A stretch of DNA of 64,000 nucleotides from Micromonospora sp. NBC_01813. GTDB lineage: Bacteria > Actinomycetota > Actinomycetes > Mycobacteriales > Micromonosporaceae. The stretch lies in assembly GCF_035917335.1 (NCBI RefSeq), contig NZ_CP109067.1:3161001-3225000 (forward strand). The letters run 5' to 3'. Below, piece after piece: positions 37,671-45,513 of this stretch. The translations under genes and the position numbers were made by a program. Under the pieces are notes generated by a model that saw only the letters and a program-made list of their open reading frames with translations, was not told the origin of the DNA and ran no database searches. Each line of letters opens with the position of its first letter. Within the stretch, counting starts at the first letter, position 1.

Positions 37671-38468
37671 CTACTGTCGCCAATATTCCAGCTGGTAGCG
37701 GGCCGGATCGGGCTCGTCGTTGTCCCGGCCGATCAGGCAGAGCCGGGTGTTGCCGGCGGCGACGAGCCGGGCCCGTTCGGCGTCGGCCGCATCGTCGAGC
37801 ACCAGCAGCGACGTCTGCCCGGCCCGCAGCGACCAGCCGTCGCCGTCTGGTTCGTGCACTGCCAGCTCCGCCGGGTCGTACGCCGTGCAGTCGAAGCTCG
37901 GAGCCAGGCCGAGCGGAAGACCGGACGGGCCCTGGAAGTACGTGACGATGTAGCGGCGGCGGTCGGCGCGCTCGTTGCCCCGGCCGATGTAGCAGATCTG
38001 CGTCCAGTTGCGCGCCACCTTCACGCCGTCCTGAGCGTCGAGGCTGGTCGCGAAGAGCTTGATGGCGTGGTTGCCGTCGCGCATCAGCCAGGCGTCGCCC
38101 TGCTGGGTGACCGAGAGGTTCGCCGGGTCGTAGCCCACGCAGTCCTCGGCAGCCGGCGTCACCTCGGGCTCGGGCTCGGCACCGTCGTTCCCGGAGTCGC
38201 CGCCGCCGTTGCCGCCGGATCCGGTGTGCCCGCCGTCGGCCGGGCCGGTGCCGCTGGTCTCGGTCGTGGCCGGCGCACCGCCGAGCCCGGCTGAGCCAGT
38301 CACCTCGTCGGCGTCCGACGGGCCGCTGAGCCGGCCGGTGCCTGCGCCGCACGCCACCAACGCCAGCAGGAGCAGCCCACTCAGCGCCACCACGGCGACG
38401 GCGGTGGCCGCAGGCCAGCCCCGGATCCACCGCCGCACCGATCCGACACCCGAAGTCGTGTAGATCAT
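37671..38468 (-). CDS. Lipoprotein with two copies of a ~70-residue Cys-bounded domain
   Basis: 265 residues, with GAGGTGGCGAG upstream of the ATG. A basic N-terminus and long hydrophobic segment end at the lipobox-like LVAC (Cys40). A Gly/Ser/Thr-rich linker follows, then two similar domains: [20 protein letters not shown]...ICYIGRGN and [21 protein letters not shown]...LCLIGRDN. Each is bracketed by Cys that probably form a disulfide, and each ends in a YxxxY(F/W) strand. The family is not one I can name. It lies directly upstream of the fused ECF sigma gene. Confidence 0.8.
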   Translation of the reverse strand: MIYTTSGVGSVRRWIRGWPAATAVAVVALSGLLLLALVACGAGTGRLSGPSDADEVTGSAGLGGAPATTETSGTGPADGGHTGSGGNGGGDSGNDGAEPEPEVTPAAEDCVGYDPANLSVTQQGDAWLMRDGNHAIKLFATSLDAQDGVKVARNWTQICYIGRGNERADRRRYIVTYFQGPSGLPLGLAPSFDCTAYDPAELAVHEPDGDGWSLRAGQTSLLVLDDAADAERARLVAAGNTRLCLIGRDNDEPDPARYQLEYWRQ

Positions 38469-38595
38469 CTCGCCACCTCGCCCGATTCACTTGCCGGCCG
38501 TGGTGCCGGACAAGCTTGGGAGGCGACCGTCAGTCGGGAACCAACAACTTTTCTCGGTACGATCCAGAGAATGCCTTGAGGAGGTGAGTCTGCCG

Positions 38596-39159
38596 ATGAG
38601 CGTAGCCGCACTTGATCACCCGGAGCCGTGGACCGAGGCCGAGTACTTTGCGCTCGGAGAGACGAGAAACCGAATCGAGTTGATCGACGGAGGACTGTGG
38701 GTAGCCCCCGCACCGAACCGGCCACATCAGGACATCTCGTTCCTCCTCCTGACGGCGATCCGGCCGGCCGCGCGGGCGGTGGGTCTGCGCGCACACGAGG
38801 CGGTCAACGTACGCCTGGCTGCCAACCGGATCGTGATCCCGGACCTGGTGGTGGCGAAGGTCGGCCGACTCGGCGGCGTCGCTGACGCGCACGAGGTCGT
38901 CCTGGCCGGCGAGATCACCTCACCGAGCAGCATCGCCACCGACCGCGTACAGAAGATGCAGTTCTACGCCGCCGCGCGCATCGGCTGGTACCTGCTCGTC
39001 GAGCCCGACATGCTCGACTACGAGTCGCTCACACTGCGGTTGTTCCGGCTCGAAGGCGAGCACTATGTCGAGCATGCGGTCGCCGCAGACGGGCAGACCC
39101 TGACCTCCGATCTTCCGTTCCCCATCGAGATCACGACCGACGCCCTGCTCGACTTCTGA
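38596..39159 (+). CDS. Uma2-family (DUF820) PD-(D/E)XK nuclease-fold protein
   Basis: 187 residues from ATG 38596 with GAGGAGG 11 nt upstream. The Uma2 pattern is present: [20 protein letters not shown] (Glu), [11 protein letters not shown] (the PD motif) and [27 protein letters not shown] (E-x-x-S with Lys). The catalytic-type residues look intact. Uma2 proteins are abundant in actinobacteria and cyanobacteria as stand-alone small genes; biological role unknown. Confidence 0.88.
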   Translation: MSVAALDHPEPWTEAEYFALGETRNRIELIDGGLWVAPAPNRPHQDISFLLLTAIRPAARAVGLRAHEAVNVRLAANRIVIPDLVVAKVGRLGGVADAHEVVLAGEITSPSSIATDRVQKMQFYAAARIGWYLLVEPDMLDYESLTLRLFRLEGEHYVEHAVAADGQTLTSDLPFPIEITTDALLDF

Positions 39160-39178
39160 GCGCTTGCCCGCCCGCCGG

Positions 39179-39184
39179 TAGAGT
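39179..39184 (+). promoter_or_regulatory. -10 element of a leaderless promoter
   Basis: TAGAGT (TANNNT) ends 7 nt before the GTG at 39192, and no ribosome binding site is present. Confidence 0.5.
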
Positions 39185-39191
39185 CATCCGG

Positions 39192-40145
39192 GTGAATGTG
39201 GACGACATCGCCGCCCGGCTCGGGGTGCCCGTCGAGGACGTCGAGCGCGTCCACCGGCTCGCCGGTGACCGGCCGTCGGCCCCACTGCCCGCCAAGGCCG
39301 ACGCGCCCGCGATCCTCGACCGACTCGCCGTACGGCCGGACGACGCCGCCGAGATCATGGCCGGCTGGCCCGACCCGGACTCTCCGCTGTGGACCCCAGA
39401 GCTACGCTGGCTGCTCGACCGCTCCATCGCCCTGGTCCGCGCCGACCTCGGCGGCCACAGTTGGCTGTTGCCCGGTCCGGAACTGCCCCGCGAGCGTGGC
39501 CTCGCCTGGCGGCACCTGTACGTGTACGCGTACCTGGCCCTGGTCGACGTCGTCACGGCGTACCACCGTGACCACGGCATCGCCGAGGCCGTGTCCTGGG
39601 TGACCCTCGCCGACCTGGGTCGCAACCTCGCGGTCGACCGACGGATGCACCGCGAAGGCTGGCCGGTCATGCAGGCCTGGTTGACGCTGCACGCGCGCGG
39701 CGGCCTCTACGAGCTGGGCCGACTGCAGCACCACCGTGGCGGCGGTGGCGGCACCGCCATCAACCTGCACATCCCCGAGTCCGGGCCGATGACCCCGGAG
39801 GCGGTCTCCGCGTCGCTCGACTCCGCCCGGGCGTTCTTCCCGCGCCACTTCCCCGACGAGCACTACACGGCGTTCACCTGCAGCTCGTGGCTGCTCGACC
39901 CGCAACTGCTGGAGTACCTGCCCGAGGATTCCAACATTGTCCGCTTCCAGCGCAGGTTCGAGCTGGAGCCCTACGCCGAACCGGAAGGGCTGGACGCCGA
40001 TGTCGAGGTGCTGCGCTTCGTGTTCCGCACCCTGACCACGCCGCTCAACCAACTGCCGCGCCGCACCGTGCTCCAACGGGCCATCATCGACCACCTGACG
40101 GCCGGCCGCCACTGGCGCATCCGCCGCGGCAACTTCCCGATCTAG
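39192..40145 (+). CDS. Acyltransferase of the NAT_N/GNAT_C type
   Basis: 317 residues, GTG start, probably leaderless. The N-terminal helical part (1-150) and the C-terminal part with AINLHIPESGPMTPEAVSASLDSARAFFPRHFPDEHY, CSSWLLDPQLLEYLPEDSNIVRFQRRF and TTPLNQLPRRTVLQRAIIDHL are typical of the two-domain N-acyltransferase family (NAT_N plus GNAT-like C domain). The acceptor is unknown. It is followed 13 bp downstream by an alpha/beta hydrolase gene, possibly in one transcript. Confidence 0.8.
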   Translation: MNVDDIAARLGVPVEDVERVHRLAGDRPSAPLPAKADAPAILDRLAVRPDDAAEIMAGWPDPDSPLWTPELRWLLDRSIALVRADLGGHSWLLPGPELPRERGLAWRHLYVYAYLALVDVVTAYHRDHGIAEAVSWVTLADLGRNLAVDRRMHREGWPVMQAWLTLHARGGLYELGRLQHHRGGGGGTAINLHIPESGPMTPEAVSASLDSARAFFPRHFPDEHYTAFTCSSWLLDPQLLEYLPEDSNIVRFQRRFELEPYAEPEGLDADVEVLRFVFRTLTTPLNQLPRRTVLQRAIIDHLTAGRHWRIRRGNFPI

Positions 40146-40158
40146 CCACACCGCGAAG

Positions 40159-41070
40159 ATGCCCGGCGCGTACGAGTGCACCGTTCCGACAAACGACGGT
40201 GAGTTGCCCGGGACGGTCGACCTGCCCGACGGTCCGGTGCGCGCAGCGGTGGTCGTGGTCCATGGATCGGCGGCCGGTCACCGGTCCTACTTCTGCTACA
40301 CATACGTCGGCCGGGTGCTCACCGCACACGGGGTGGCGGTGCTCCGCTACGACCGGCGGGCGCCACTGGAGCCCGGTCGTGACGTACCGCTGCGGTTGCA
40401 GGCCGCCGACGCGGTGGCCGCGGCGCGGACGCTGCGCAAGCTGGTCGGCGGTGATGTCCCGCTCGGGTTGTGGGGGCTGAGTCAGGGAGCCTGGGCGGCG
40501 CCGCTGGCCGCCGCTAACCATCCGGAGCTGTTCGCCTTTCAGATCCTGGTGTCGTCGTGCGGGGTGTCACCGGCGGCGCAGATGCGGTACGGCACCGCCG
40601 AGCAGCTGCGCCGGCACGGGTACGGCGAGACCGAGCTGACCGGGTTGGCCGAGTTGCGCACCGGGTGGGAGGCGTACCAGCGGGGCCAGCTGGACCGTCC
40701 GACGGCGCAGGCCCTGGTCGACTGGTACGCGGACCGTCCCTGGTTCCCGCTGGCGTACGTGCCTCGGGAGTTGCCGACGACCGGCGGCGGCTGGCGGGAC
40801 ATGGATCTGGACCCGACCGACATCTTCGCCGGGGTGCGCTGCCCGACGCTGCTGTTCTACGGCGAGACCGACAGTTGGATGCCGATCGACGACAGCATCG
40901 CGGCGTGGCGGCGATCCGCGTCGGCGAACTTGACCGTGCACCGCATCGCCGGCCACGACCACCTGCTGATGCGCGAAGGCTCCGACGTGGATCAGGCCGT
41001 CGGCGACAGCCCGGCCGCCGAGGCGGCCATCAGTCAGCAGTACGCCGACCTGATGGCTGCCTGGCCGTAG
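40159..41070 (+). CDS. Alpha/beta hydrolase (serine esterase/peptidase-like)
   Basis: 303 residues. VVVVHGSAAGHRS forms the oxyanion region. The nucleophile elbow is GLSQGAW (Ser in GxSxG), the acid is probably the Asp in FYGETDSWMPIDDS, and the His lies in IAGHDHLL. A four-helix-like cap (about 150-210) sits between the two halves. No signal peptide. Substrate unknown. It sits 13 bp downstream of the acyltransferase gene, and its 3' end converges on the OYE-SDR gene. Confidence 0.88.
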   Translation: MPGAYECTVPTNDGELPGTVDLPDGPVRAAVVVVHGSAAGHRSYFCYTYVGRVLTAHGVAVLRYDRRAPLEPGRDVPLRLQAADAVAAARTLRKLVGGDVPLGLWGLSQGAWAAPLAAANHPELFAFQILVSSCGVSPAAQMRYGTAEQLRRHGYGETELTGLAELRTGWEAYQRGQLDRPTAQALVDWYADRPWFPLAYVPRELPTTGGGWRDMDLDPTDIFAGVRCPTLLFYGETDSWMPIDDSIAAWRRSASANLTVHRIAGHDHLLMREGSDVDQAVGDSPAAEAAISQQYADLMAAWP

Positions 41071-41098
41071 GTGTGATCGACGCCGGGATCGCAGCGAG

Positions 41099-43093
41099 CT
41101 ACCCGAGCTTGCGCACCGAGTCAAGGCCCAGCGAGCGGTTCAGCTGGCCGGTCAGGCGGGTCACCGCGCTGCGGGGCAGGACGCGAGCGGCCCAGGTGGA
41201 CGGACGGTCGTAGGCCCGACCGGGATAGGACACGGTGCGGCCCCGGGCCAGGTCGTCCAGAATTCGGACGGCGACCTGCCGGGCCGGAACAGCACCGGCA
41301 AGCGATCCCTGCGCCGTCGTGCCGTCGAAGAACGAGGTGGCGGTGGCGCCCGGGTGGGCGGCGAGGACGCGTACGCCGGTGCCACGGGTCTCCTCGGCGA
41401 GGGCCTCGGTGAAGCTGAGCACGAACGCCTTGGTGGCCGCGTACACGGCCTGGTAGGGCATGGGTTGGAAGGCCGCGGTGGAGCCGACGTTGACGATGGC
41501 GCCGCTGCCCCGGGCGATCATGGCGGTGCCGACTGCCTGGGTCAAAGCGAGTAGGCCGTGGACGTTGAGGTCGACGGCGTCGCGGGCGGCGTCGAAAGGG
41601 CTGGCCAAGAATGGGCCGGCCGGGCCGGCTCCGGCGTTGTTGATCAACAGGTCGATCGGGGTGTCCAACGCGGCGATCACGCGTTCGACGCCGTCGGAGG
41701 CCGCCAGATCGGCGGCCACGGACCGCACCTGTACTCCGTGGTCGGTGCGCAGCGCGGCGGCGAGTTCGTCGAGGGCCCCACCCGACCGGGCGACCAGCAC
41801 CAGGTCGGCACCACGGGCGGCCAACTCCTCCGCCAGGGCCGCGCCCAGGCCTTTGGACGCACCGGTGAGCAGGGCGGTGGTGCCGTTGAGCGGTGGGACG
41901 GCGAGGCGGCGTCGCTGCAGCTGGTCGGCGAGGAGCGTACGCAGCGGTCCGCGCGATGCCGGGGACTCGCCGCCGTGGGCGTACTGCGCCAGGCGGTGGC
42001 GCACCAGCGCCTGTTCGGCACCGGCGGCGAGGATCTTGTCGCGCCAGTGGACCCGCAGGGTACCCACCTCGGCGTCCTGGCCGGCGAGCCAGCGGCGGGG
42101 CGCCGACGGGTCGACGGCCAGGGCACTGCCGACACCGGCGACGGCGGCACCGCTGGCGAGGACCTTCTCGACGGCCGCACGCCGCCGCACGCCGCCGGTG
42201 AGCATGATCGGCAGCGGGGTGTCGGCGAGGATCCCGGCGGCGGCTTCCAGGAAGTACGCCTCCCGGGCCAAGGTACGTCCGTCGGCGGGGTGACCGTTGA
42301 CGGCCAGGCTCCCGACTGAGCCGCCGGAGAGTTCGACCAGGTCGACACCGTGCCGGGCGAGCATCGAGATCACCTGGCGGGCGTCGTCCTCGGCGAAGCC
42401 GCCGCGCTGGAAGTCGGCGGTGTTGAGCTTGACGGCGACGGTGAAGTCGTCGCCGACGGCGGCGCGTACGGCGTCGACGACGTCGAGCAGCAGGCGGGCC
42501 CGGTTGTCGAGGCTTCCGCCCCAGGCGTCGGTGCGGCGGTTGGTGAGCGGGGAGAGGAACTGGCTGAGCAGGTAGCCGTGCGCGGCGTGCACCTCGACGC
42601 CGTCGAAGCCGGCTTCCCGGGCGAGCGTGGCGGACGTGGCGAACCGCCGAACGGTCTCGGTCAGGTGTGCCTCGGTCATGGGTGTGGGGCGGGGGTAGAG
42701 CCGCGACCAGCGCCCGGCGTCGATCGGGACGTCGGAGGCGGACCAGGTACGTACGGAAGATCCGGGGACCACCCGACCGGGGTGGTTGATCTGCATCCAG
42801 ACGCGGGCGCCGCCGGCCTGCGCGGCGCGTGCCCAGCGCTGGAAGCCGTCGAGCGGAGTGCCCTCTTGCAGCAGGACGTCGCGCGGGTCGGCCATGGCGC
42901 GCCGGTCGACCATCACGTGACCGGTGATCAGGAGCCCGGCACCGCTGTCGGACCAGCGGCGGTACAGGCGTTCGAGGCGTTCGCCGGGCAGGTGGCGGTC
43001 CTCGGCGAGGAACTCTTCCATCGCGGCCTTGGCGATCCGGTTGGGCAGTGCGGGGCCATGGGCCAGGGTCAGCGGCGCTGCGGGGTCGATCAT
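41099..43093 (-). CDS. Old-yellow-enzyme-like oxidoreductase fused to a short-chain dehydrogenase
   Basis: 664 residues, with GAAGGGA upstream of the ATG. Residues 1-~395 are an FMN-dependent NADH:flavin oxidoreductase TIM barrel (LPNRIAKAAMEE, MQINHPGR, FDGVEVHAAHGYLLSQFLSPLTNRRTDAWGGSL, VELSGG, LTGGVR). Residues ~403-664 are an SDR with TGASKGLG, NNAGAG and catalytic Tyr-x3-Lys in VYAATKAF. The FeS/pyridine-nucleotide half of dienoyl-CoA reductases is replaced by the SDR. Ene reduction coupled to carbonyl reduction or oxidation is a plausible inference. It is divergent from and probably controlled by the TetR gene at 43154. Confidence 0.92.
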   Translation of the reverse strand: MIDPAAPLTLAHGPALPNRIAKAAMEEFLAEDRHLPGERLERLYRRWSDSGAGLLITGHVMVDRRAMADPRDVLLQEGTPLDGFQRWARAAQAGGARVWMQINHPGRVVPGSSVRTWSASDVPIDAGRWSRLYPRPTPMTEAHLTETVRRFATSATLAREAGFDGVEVHAAHGYLLSQFLSPLTNRRTDAWGGSLDNRARLLLDVVDAVRAAVGDDFTVAVKLNTADFQRGGFAEDDARQVISMLARHGVDLVELSGGSVGSLAVNGHPADGRTLAREAYFLEAAAGILADTPLPIMLTGGVRRRAAVEKVLASGAAVAGVGSALAVDPSAPRRWLAGQDAEVGTLRVHWRDKILAAGAEQALVRHRLAQYAHGGESPASRGPLRTLLADQLQRRRLAVPPLNGTTALLTGASKGLGAALAEELAARGADLVLVARSGGALDELAAALRTDHGVQVRSVAADLAASDGVERVIAALDTPIDLLINNAGAGPAGPFLASPFDAARDAVDLNVHGLLALTQAVGTAMIARGSGAIVNVGSTAAFQPMPYQAVYAATKAFVLSFTEALAEETRGTGVRVLAAHPGATATSFFDGTTAQGSLAGAVPARQVAVRILDDLARGRTVSYPGRAYDRPSTWAARVLPRSAVTRLTGQLNRSLGLDSVRKLG

Positions 43094-43110
43094 GACGTCC
43101 CTTCTTTAAA

Positions 43111-43127
43111 TGTGTACGTCGTATACA
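43111..43127. promoter_or_regulatory. Candidate TetR operator
   Basis: TGTGTAC-GTC-GTATACA is an imperfect palindrome (one mismatch per arm). It overlaps the -10 of the minus-strand promoter, and another GTGTGTAC half-site lies at 43136-43143. Its position between the regulator and its divergent neighbour fits TetR autoregulation. Confidence 0.5.
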
Positions 43128-43152
43128 TACGCGCTTGTGTGTACAGTGTCAA
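43124..43152 (-). promoter_or_regulatory. Promoter of the OYE-SDR gene (TTGACA-N17-TATGTA)
   Basis: A consensus -35 TTGACA (43152-43147) lies 17 nt from TATGTA (43129-43124). It drives transcription toward the ATG at 43093. Confidence 0.6.
43142..43147 (+). promoter_or_regulatory. -10 element of the tetR-type gene, leaderless
   Basis: TACAGT (TANNNT) ends 6 nt before the ATG at 43154 and abuts the -35 of the divergent promoter, so the two promoters must compete for polymerase. Confidence 0.5.
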
Positions 43153-43153
43153 C

Positions 43154-43765
43154 ATGGGTCGGAGCACGTATCACCACGGAGACTTGGCCGCCGCTCTGCT
43201 CGCCGCCGGTCTCGACCTGCTGGAGACCGAGGGCGCCGACCGGCTCTCGCTACGGGCCGCAGCGCGGGCCGCCGGCGTCTCCCCCAACGCCCCCTACCGG
43301 CACTACGCCGACAAGGACGACCTGCTCGCCGCGCTCGCCTGCCACGGCTGCGACGACCTGCTCGACCGGATCGCCCACGTCACCGGCGACACCGCCCACG
43401 AGCGGCTGATCGGCATGGTCCAGCAGGGCGTCCGGTTCGCCCGGGAGCGACCTGAGGTGTTTCGGCTGATGTCGGGCCACCTGTGCAGTCAGCGCCCAGC
43501 GGTGGTCGAGGCCCTCGGCCGGGTCCGGGCCACAGTCGTCCTCGCGATACGCGGCCCCGGCGACGAGCCGGTCACCGCAGCAGAGGAGGCGTTCTACACC
43601 GGGCTGTGGGCGCTGACCCAGGGGCTGAGCGCCCTGCTGGTCGAGGGGAGCATGCGCCCCCGGACCGGAGAGGACCTCGACGCGTACGTCGCCCGCGTCG
43701 TCTCCGCGACCGTCTCGGTTCTTCCCGAGCCACGGGTCGACTCGGCGGCGGCTGCGAGCGCCTGA
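43154..43765 (+). CDS. TetR-family transcriptional regulator
   Basis: 203 residues from ATG 43154. The N-terminal helix-turn-helix reads DLAAALLAAGLDLLETEGADRLSLRAAARAAGVSPNAPYRHYADKDDLLAALA, and the C-terminal ligand domain is of the WHG type. It is divergent from the OYE-SDR fusion with overlapping promoters and a candidate operator at 43111, so it most likely represses that gene in response to an unknown ligand. Its stop codon abuts the stop of the convergent VOC gene. Confidence 0.92.
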   Translation: MGRSTYHHGDLAAALLAAGLDLLETEGADRLSLRAAARAAGVSPNAPYRHYADKDDLLAALACHGCDDLLDRIAHVTGDTAHERLIGMVQQGVRFARERPEVFRLMSGHLCSQRPAVVEALGRVRATVVLAIRGPGDEPVTAAEEAFYTGLWALTQGLSALLVEGSMRPRTGEDLDAYVARVVSATVSVLPEPRVDSAAAASA

Positions 43766-44107
43766 TCAGAGTGGAGCGCCGCCGAACCCGATCTCGTTTC
43801 CATCGGGATCGTGATATGTCGCCTTGCGTACGCCGTTGGAGTAGGTCTCCCGCTTCGAGGGCTCGACTCCCCGCTCAGCGCACTGGGCAACGAATGCATC
43901 GAGGTCGTCGATGAAGATGGTGTGCATGGCGTGACCGGCGTGCTCGGGTCGCTGCTCGATGAACACCGACCGGTGCTCGGCGAGCTCCCAGACGACCTCT
44001 GTGTCGCTCGCGACGAACGTCGGCGGGGAGCCGAACAGCTTTTCGTACCAGGCCAACGCCGCCGGATAATCCCCGACGGGGATTCCCGCGTACAGGTCAA
44101 CTGCCAT
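43766..44107 (-). CDS. VOC-superfamily (glyoxalase/bleomycin-resistance fold) protein
   Basis: 113 residues: one VOC unit with YAGIPVGDYPAALAWYEKLFG, a central HTIFIDDLDAF strand and the C-terminal YHDPDGNEIGFG, whose Glu is the usual metal ligand. Likely a homodimer binding a divalent metal or a small ligand. Function is unassigned. Its stop codon directly abuts the stop of the TetR gene. Confidence 0.85.
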   Translation of the reverse strand: MAVDLYAGIPVGDYPAALAWYEKLFGSPPTFVASDTEVVWELAEHRSVFIEQRPEHAGHAMHTIFIDDLDAFVAQCAERGVEPSKRETYSNGVRKATYHDPDGNEIGFGGAPL

Positions 44108-44243
44108 CCGGCCATGTTAACCCAGCGCAGTTGATCACCAAATCCACCCTGGACTGTGCGGACGTCACGGGAGAAGATAACCGGTACGCGACGCAGTTGG
44201 TTCGGGCAGGACGCTGCCCCGAGGCGGGCCGGAAGGATCGGTA

Positions 44244-45032
44244 ATGACGAGTAATAATGGCATCCCGCAAGTACTCAGGTTTCTTCGTGCACTCAACGGC
44301 GGCATGACGCAGGAACAGTTGGCGCAGCGGCTCAGCGTCTCGACGTCCCTCATCGCCAAGTTCGAGACCGACCGGCAGATCCCGATGCCCGACACCGCAG
44401 ACCACCTCGATCGGGTGTTCAGCAGCGCCCCACTGGTCAAGGAGCTGGCCGCCAACGCCCGCAAGGCCATCCCACCAGACTGGTTCCGGGCGTTGCCGGA
44501 GTTGGAGCAGGAGGCCTCCGCGATCCGGCGGTACGAGTGCCAGCTGATTCCTGGGCTACTGCAAACCGAGGCGTACGCCCGCGCCATCCTGCACAGCGGT
44601 CTGCTGACTCCTGCCAAGGCCGACGAGTACCTCGCGATCAGGATGGCCCGACAGGCGGCCGTTTTCGACCGGGAAGAGCCCCCGGTGTGTCAATTCATCA
44701 TCGACGAGGACGGACTCCGCCGGGGCGACCCGGTGATCGTGCGGGAGCAGTTGGAGCACATCGCCGAGATGAGCTCCCGATCCCGGGTGCTGGTGCAGGT
44801 GACGCCAGCGGACGCGGGCTGGCACCCCGGCCAGAACGGGCCGTTCATGCTCGCCACCCTGGCCGAGACCGGCGGCACCGTCGGCTACGTCGACGACCAG
44901 TTGGAGGGACGCCTGGTGACCGAGCCGAAGCGGGTTGCCGCCCTGGAACAGGCCTGGCAGGCTCTCAGTGGTGTGGCGTTGCCGCGCGACCAGTCGCGGG
45001 ACATGATCTTGAAGTTGGTGAAGGAACTGTGA
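44244..45032 (+). CDS. XRE-type helix-turn-helix regulator with DUF5753 domain
   Basis: 262 residues, AAGGA upstream of the ATG. The N-terminal HTH (about 10-65) has GGMTQEQLAQRLSVSTSLIAKFETDRQIP. The DUF5753 domain (about 90-255) has YECQLIPGLLQTEAYARAIL and the ending GGTVGYVDDQLEGRLV...YxxAxxALxxxAL-like helix. The gene is coupled by a 4-bp overlap to a DUF397 gene. In Streptomyces, WhiJ/BldB-type pairs of this kind control development and antibiotic production. Confidence 0.92.
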   Translation: MTSNNGIPQVLRFLRALNGGMTQEQLAQRLSVSTSLIAKFETDRQIPMPDTADHLDRVFSSAPLVKELAANARKAIPPDWFRALPELEQEASAIRRYECQLIPGLLQTEAYARAILHSGLLTPAKADEYLAIRMARQAAVFDREEPPVCQFIIDEDGLRRGDPVIVREQLEHIAEMSSRSRVLVQVTPADAGWHPGQNGPFMLATLAETGGTVGYVDDQLEGRLVTEPKRVAALEQAWQALSGVALPRDQSRDMILKLVKEL

Positions 45033-45214
45033 CCGATCCTGTGTGGCGCAAGTCCAGCCGCAGCAACAGCAACGGAAGCGCCTGTGTCGAGGTCGCGGAC
45101 AACCTCCCCGGCCGCATCCTCGTCCGCGATAGCAAAGACCAGACCGGCCCCACCCTCACCTTCGGCCCCACCGCCTGGCAGTCGTTCATCACCCAGGCAC
45201 CCACCCACCGCTGA
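45029..45214 (+). CDS. DUF397 protein (copy 1)
   Basis: 61 residues from GTG 45029 overlapping the regulator's stop. The DUF397 pattern is WRKSSRSNSNGSACVEVA...ILVRDSKD...LTF...W..F. These small proteins act as partners or antagonists of the neighbouring XRE/DUF5753 regulator. It is nearly identical to the next gene, indicating a recent tandem duplication. Confidence 0.9.
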   Translation: MTDPVWRKSSRSNSNGSACVEVADNLPGRILVRDSKDQTGPTLTFGPTAWQSFITQAPTHR

Positions 45215-45232
45215 CCCACAGGTGAAGGAGCT

Positions 45233-45418
45233 ATGACCGAGCCGACATGGCGCAAGTCCAGCCGCAGCAACAGCAACGGAAGTGACTGCGTCGAGGTCGC
45301 GGACAACCTCCCCGGCCGCATCCTCGTCCGCGACAGCAAAGACCAGACCGGCCCCACCCTCACCTTCGACGCGGCCGCCTGGCAGTCGTTCATCATCCAG
45401 GCACCCACGCTCCGCTGA
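45233..45418 (+). CDS. DUF397 protein (copy 2)
   Basis: 61 residues, with GAAGGAG upstream of the ATG. It differs from copy 1 at about nine positions, mainly at the N-terminus (MTEPT), after LTF (DAA for GPT) and near the C-terminus. Both copies keep the conserved WRKSS and RDSKD motifs, so both should be functional. It is 18 bp downstream of copy 1. Confidence 0.9.
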   Translation: MTEPTWRKSSRSNSNGSDCVEVADNLPGRILVRDSKDQTGPTLTFDAAAWQSFIIQAPTLR

Positions 45419-45462
45419 GCCGCAGAGCCGCCGACCAGCAGACCAGTAACGACGCGGTGAGC

Positions 45463-45489
45463 CCCGGCCCCACGCCGACAGGGGCCGGG
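45463..45489. terminator. Terminator between DUF397 pair and mannanase gene
   Basis: CCCGGCCCC (45463-45471) and GGGGCCGGG (45481-45489) pair around a 9-nt loop, between convergent transcription units. Confidence 0.6.
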
Positions 45490-45513
45490 ACCCACCCGCA
45501 TCCGGTGACCTGA

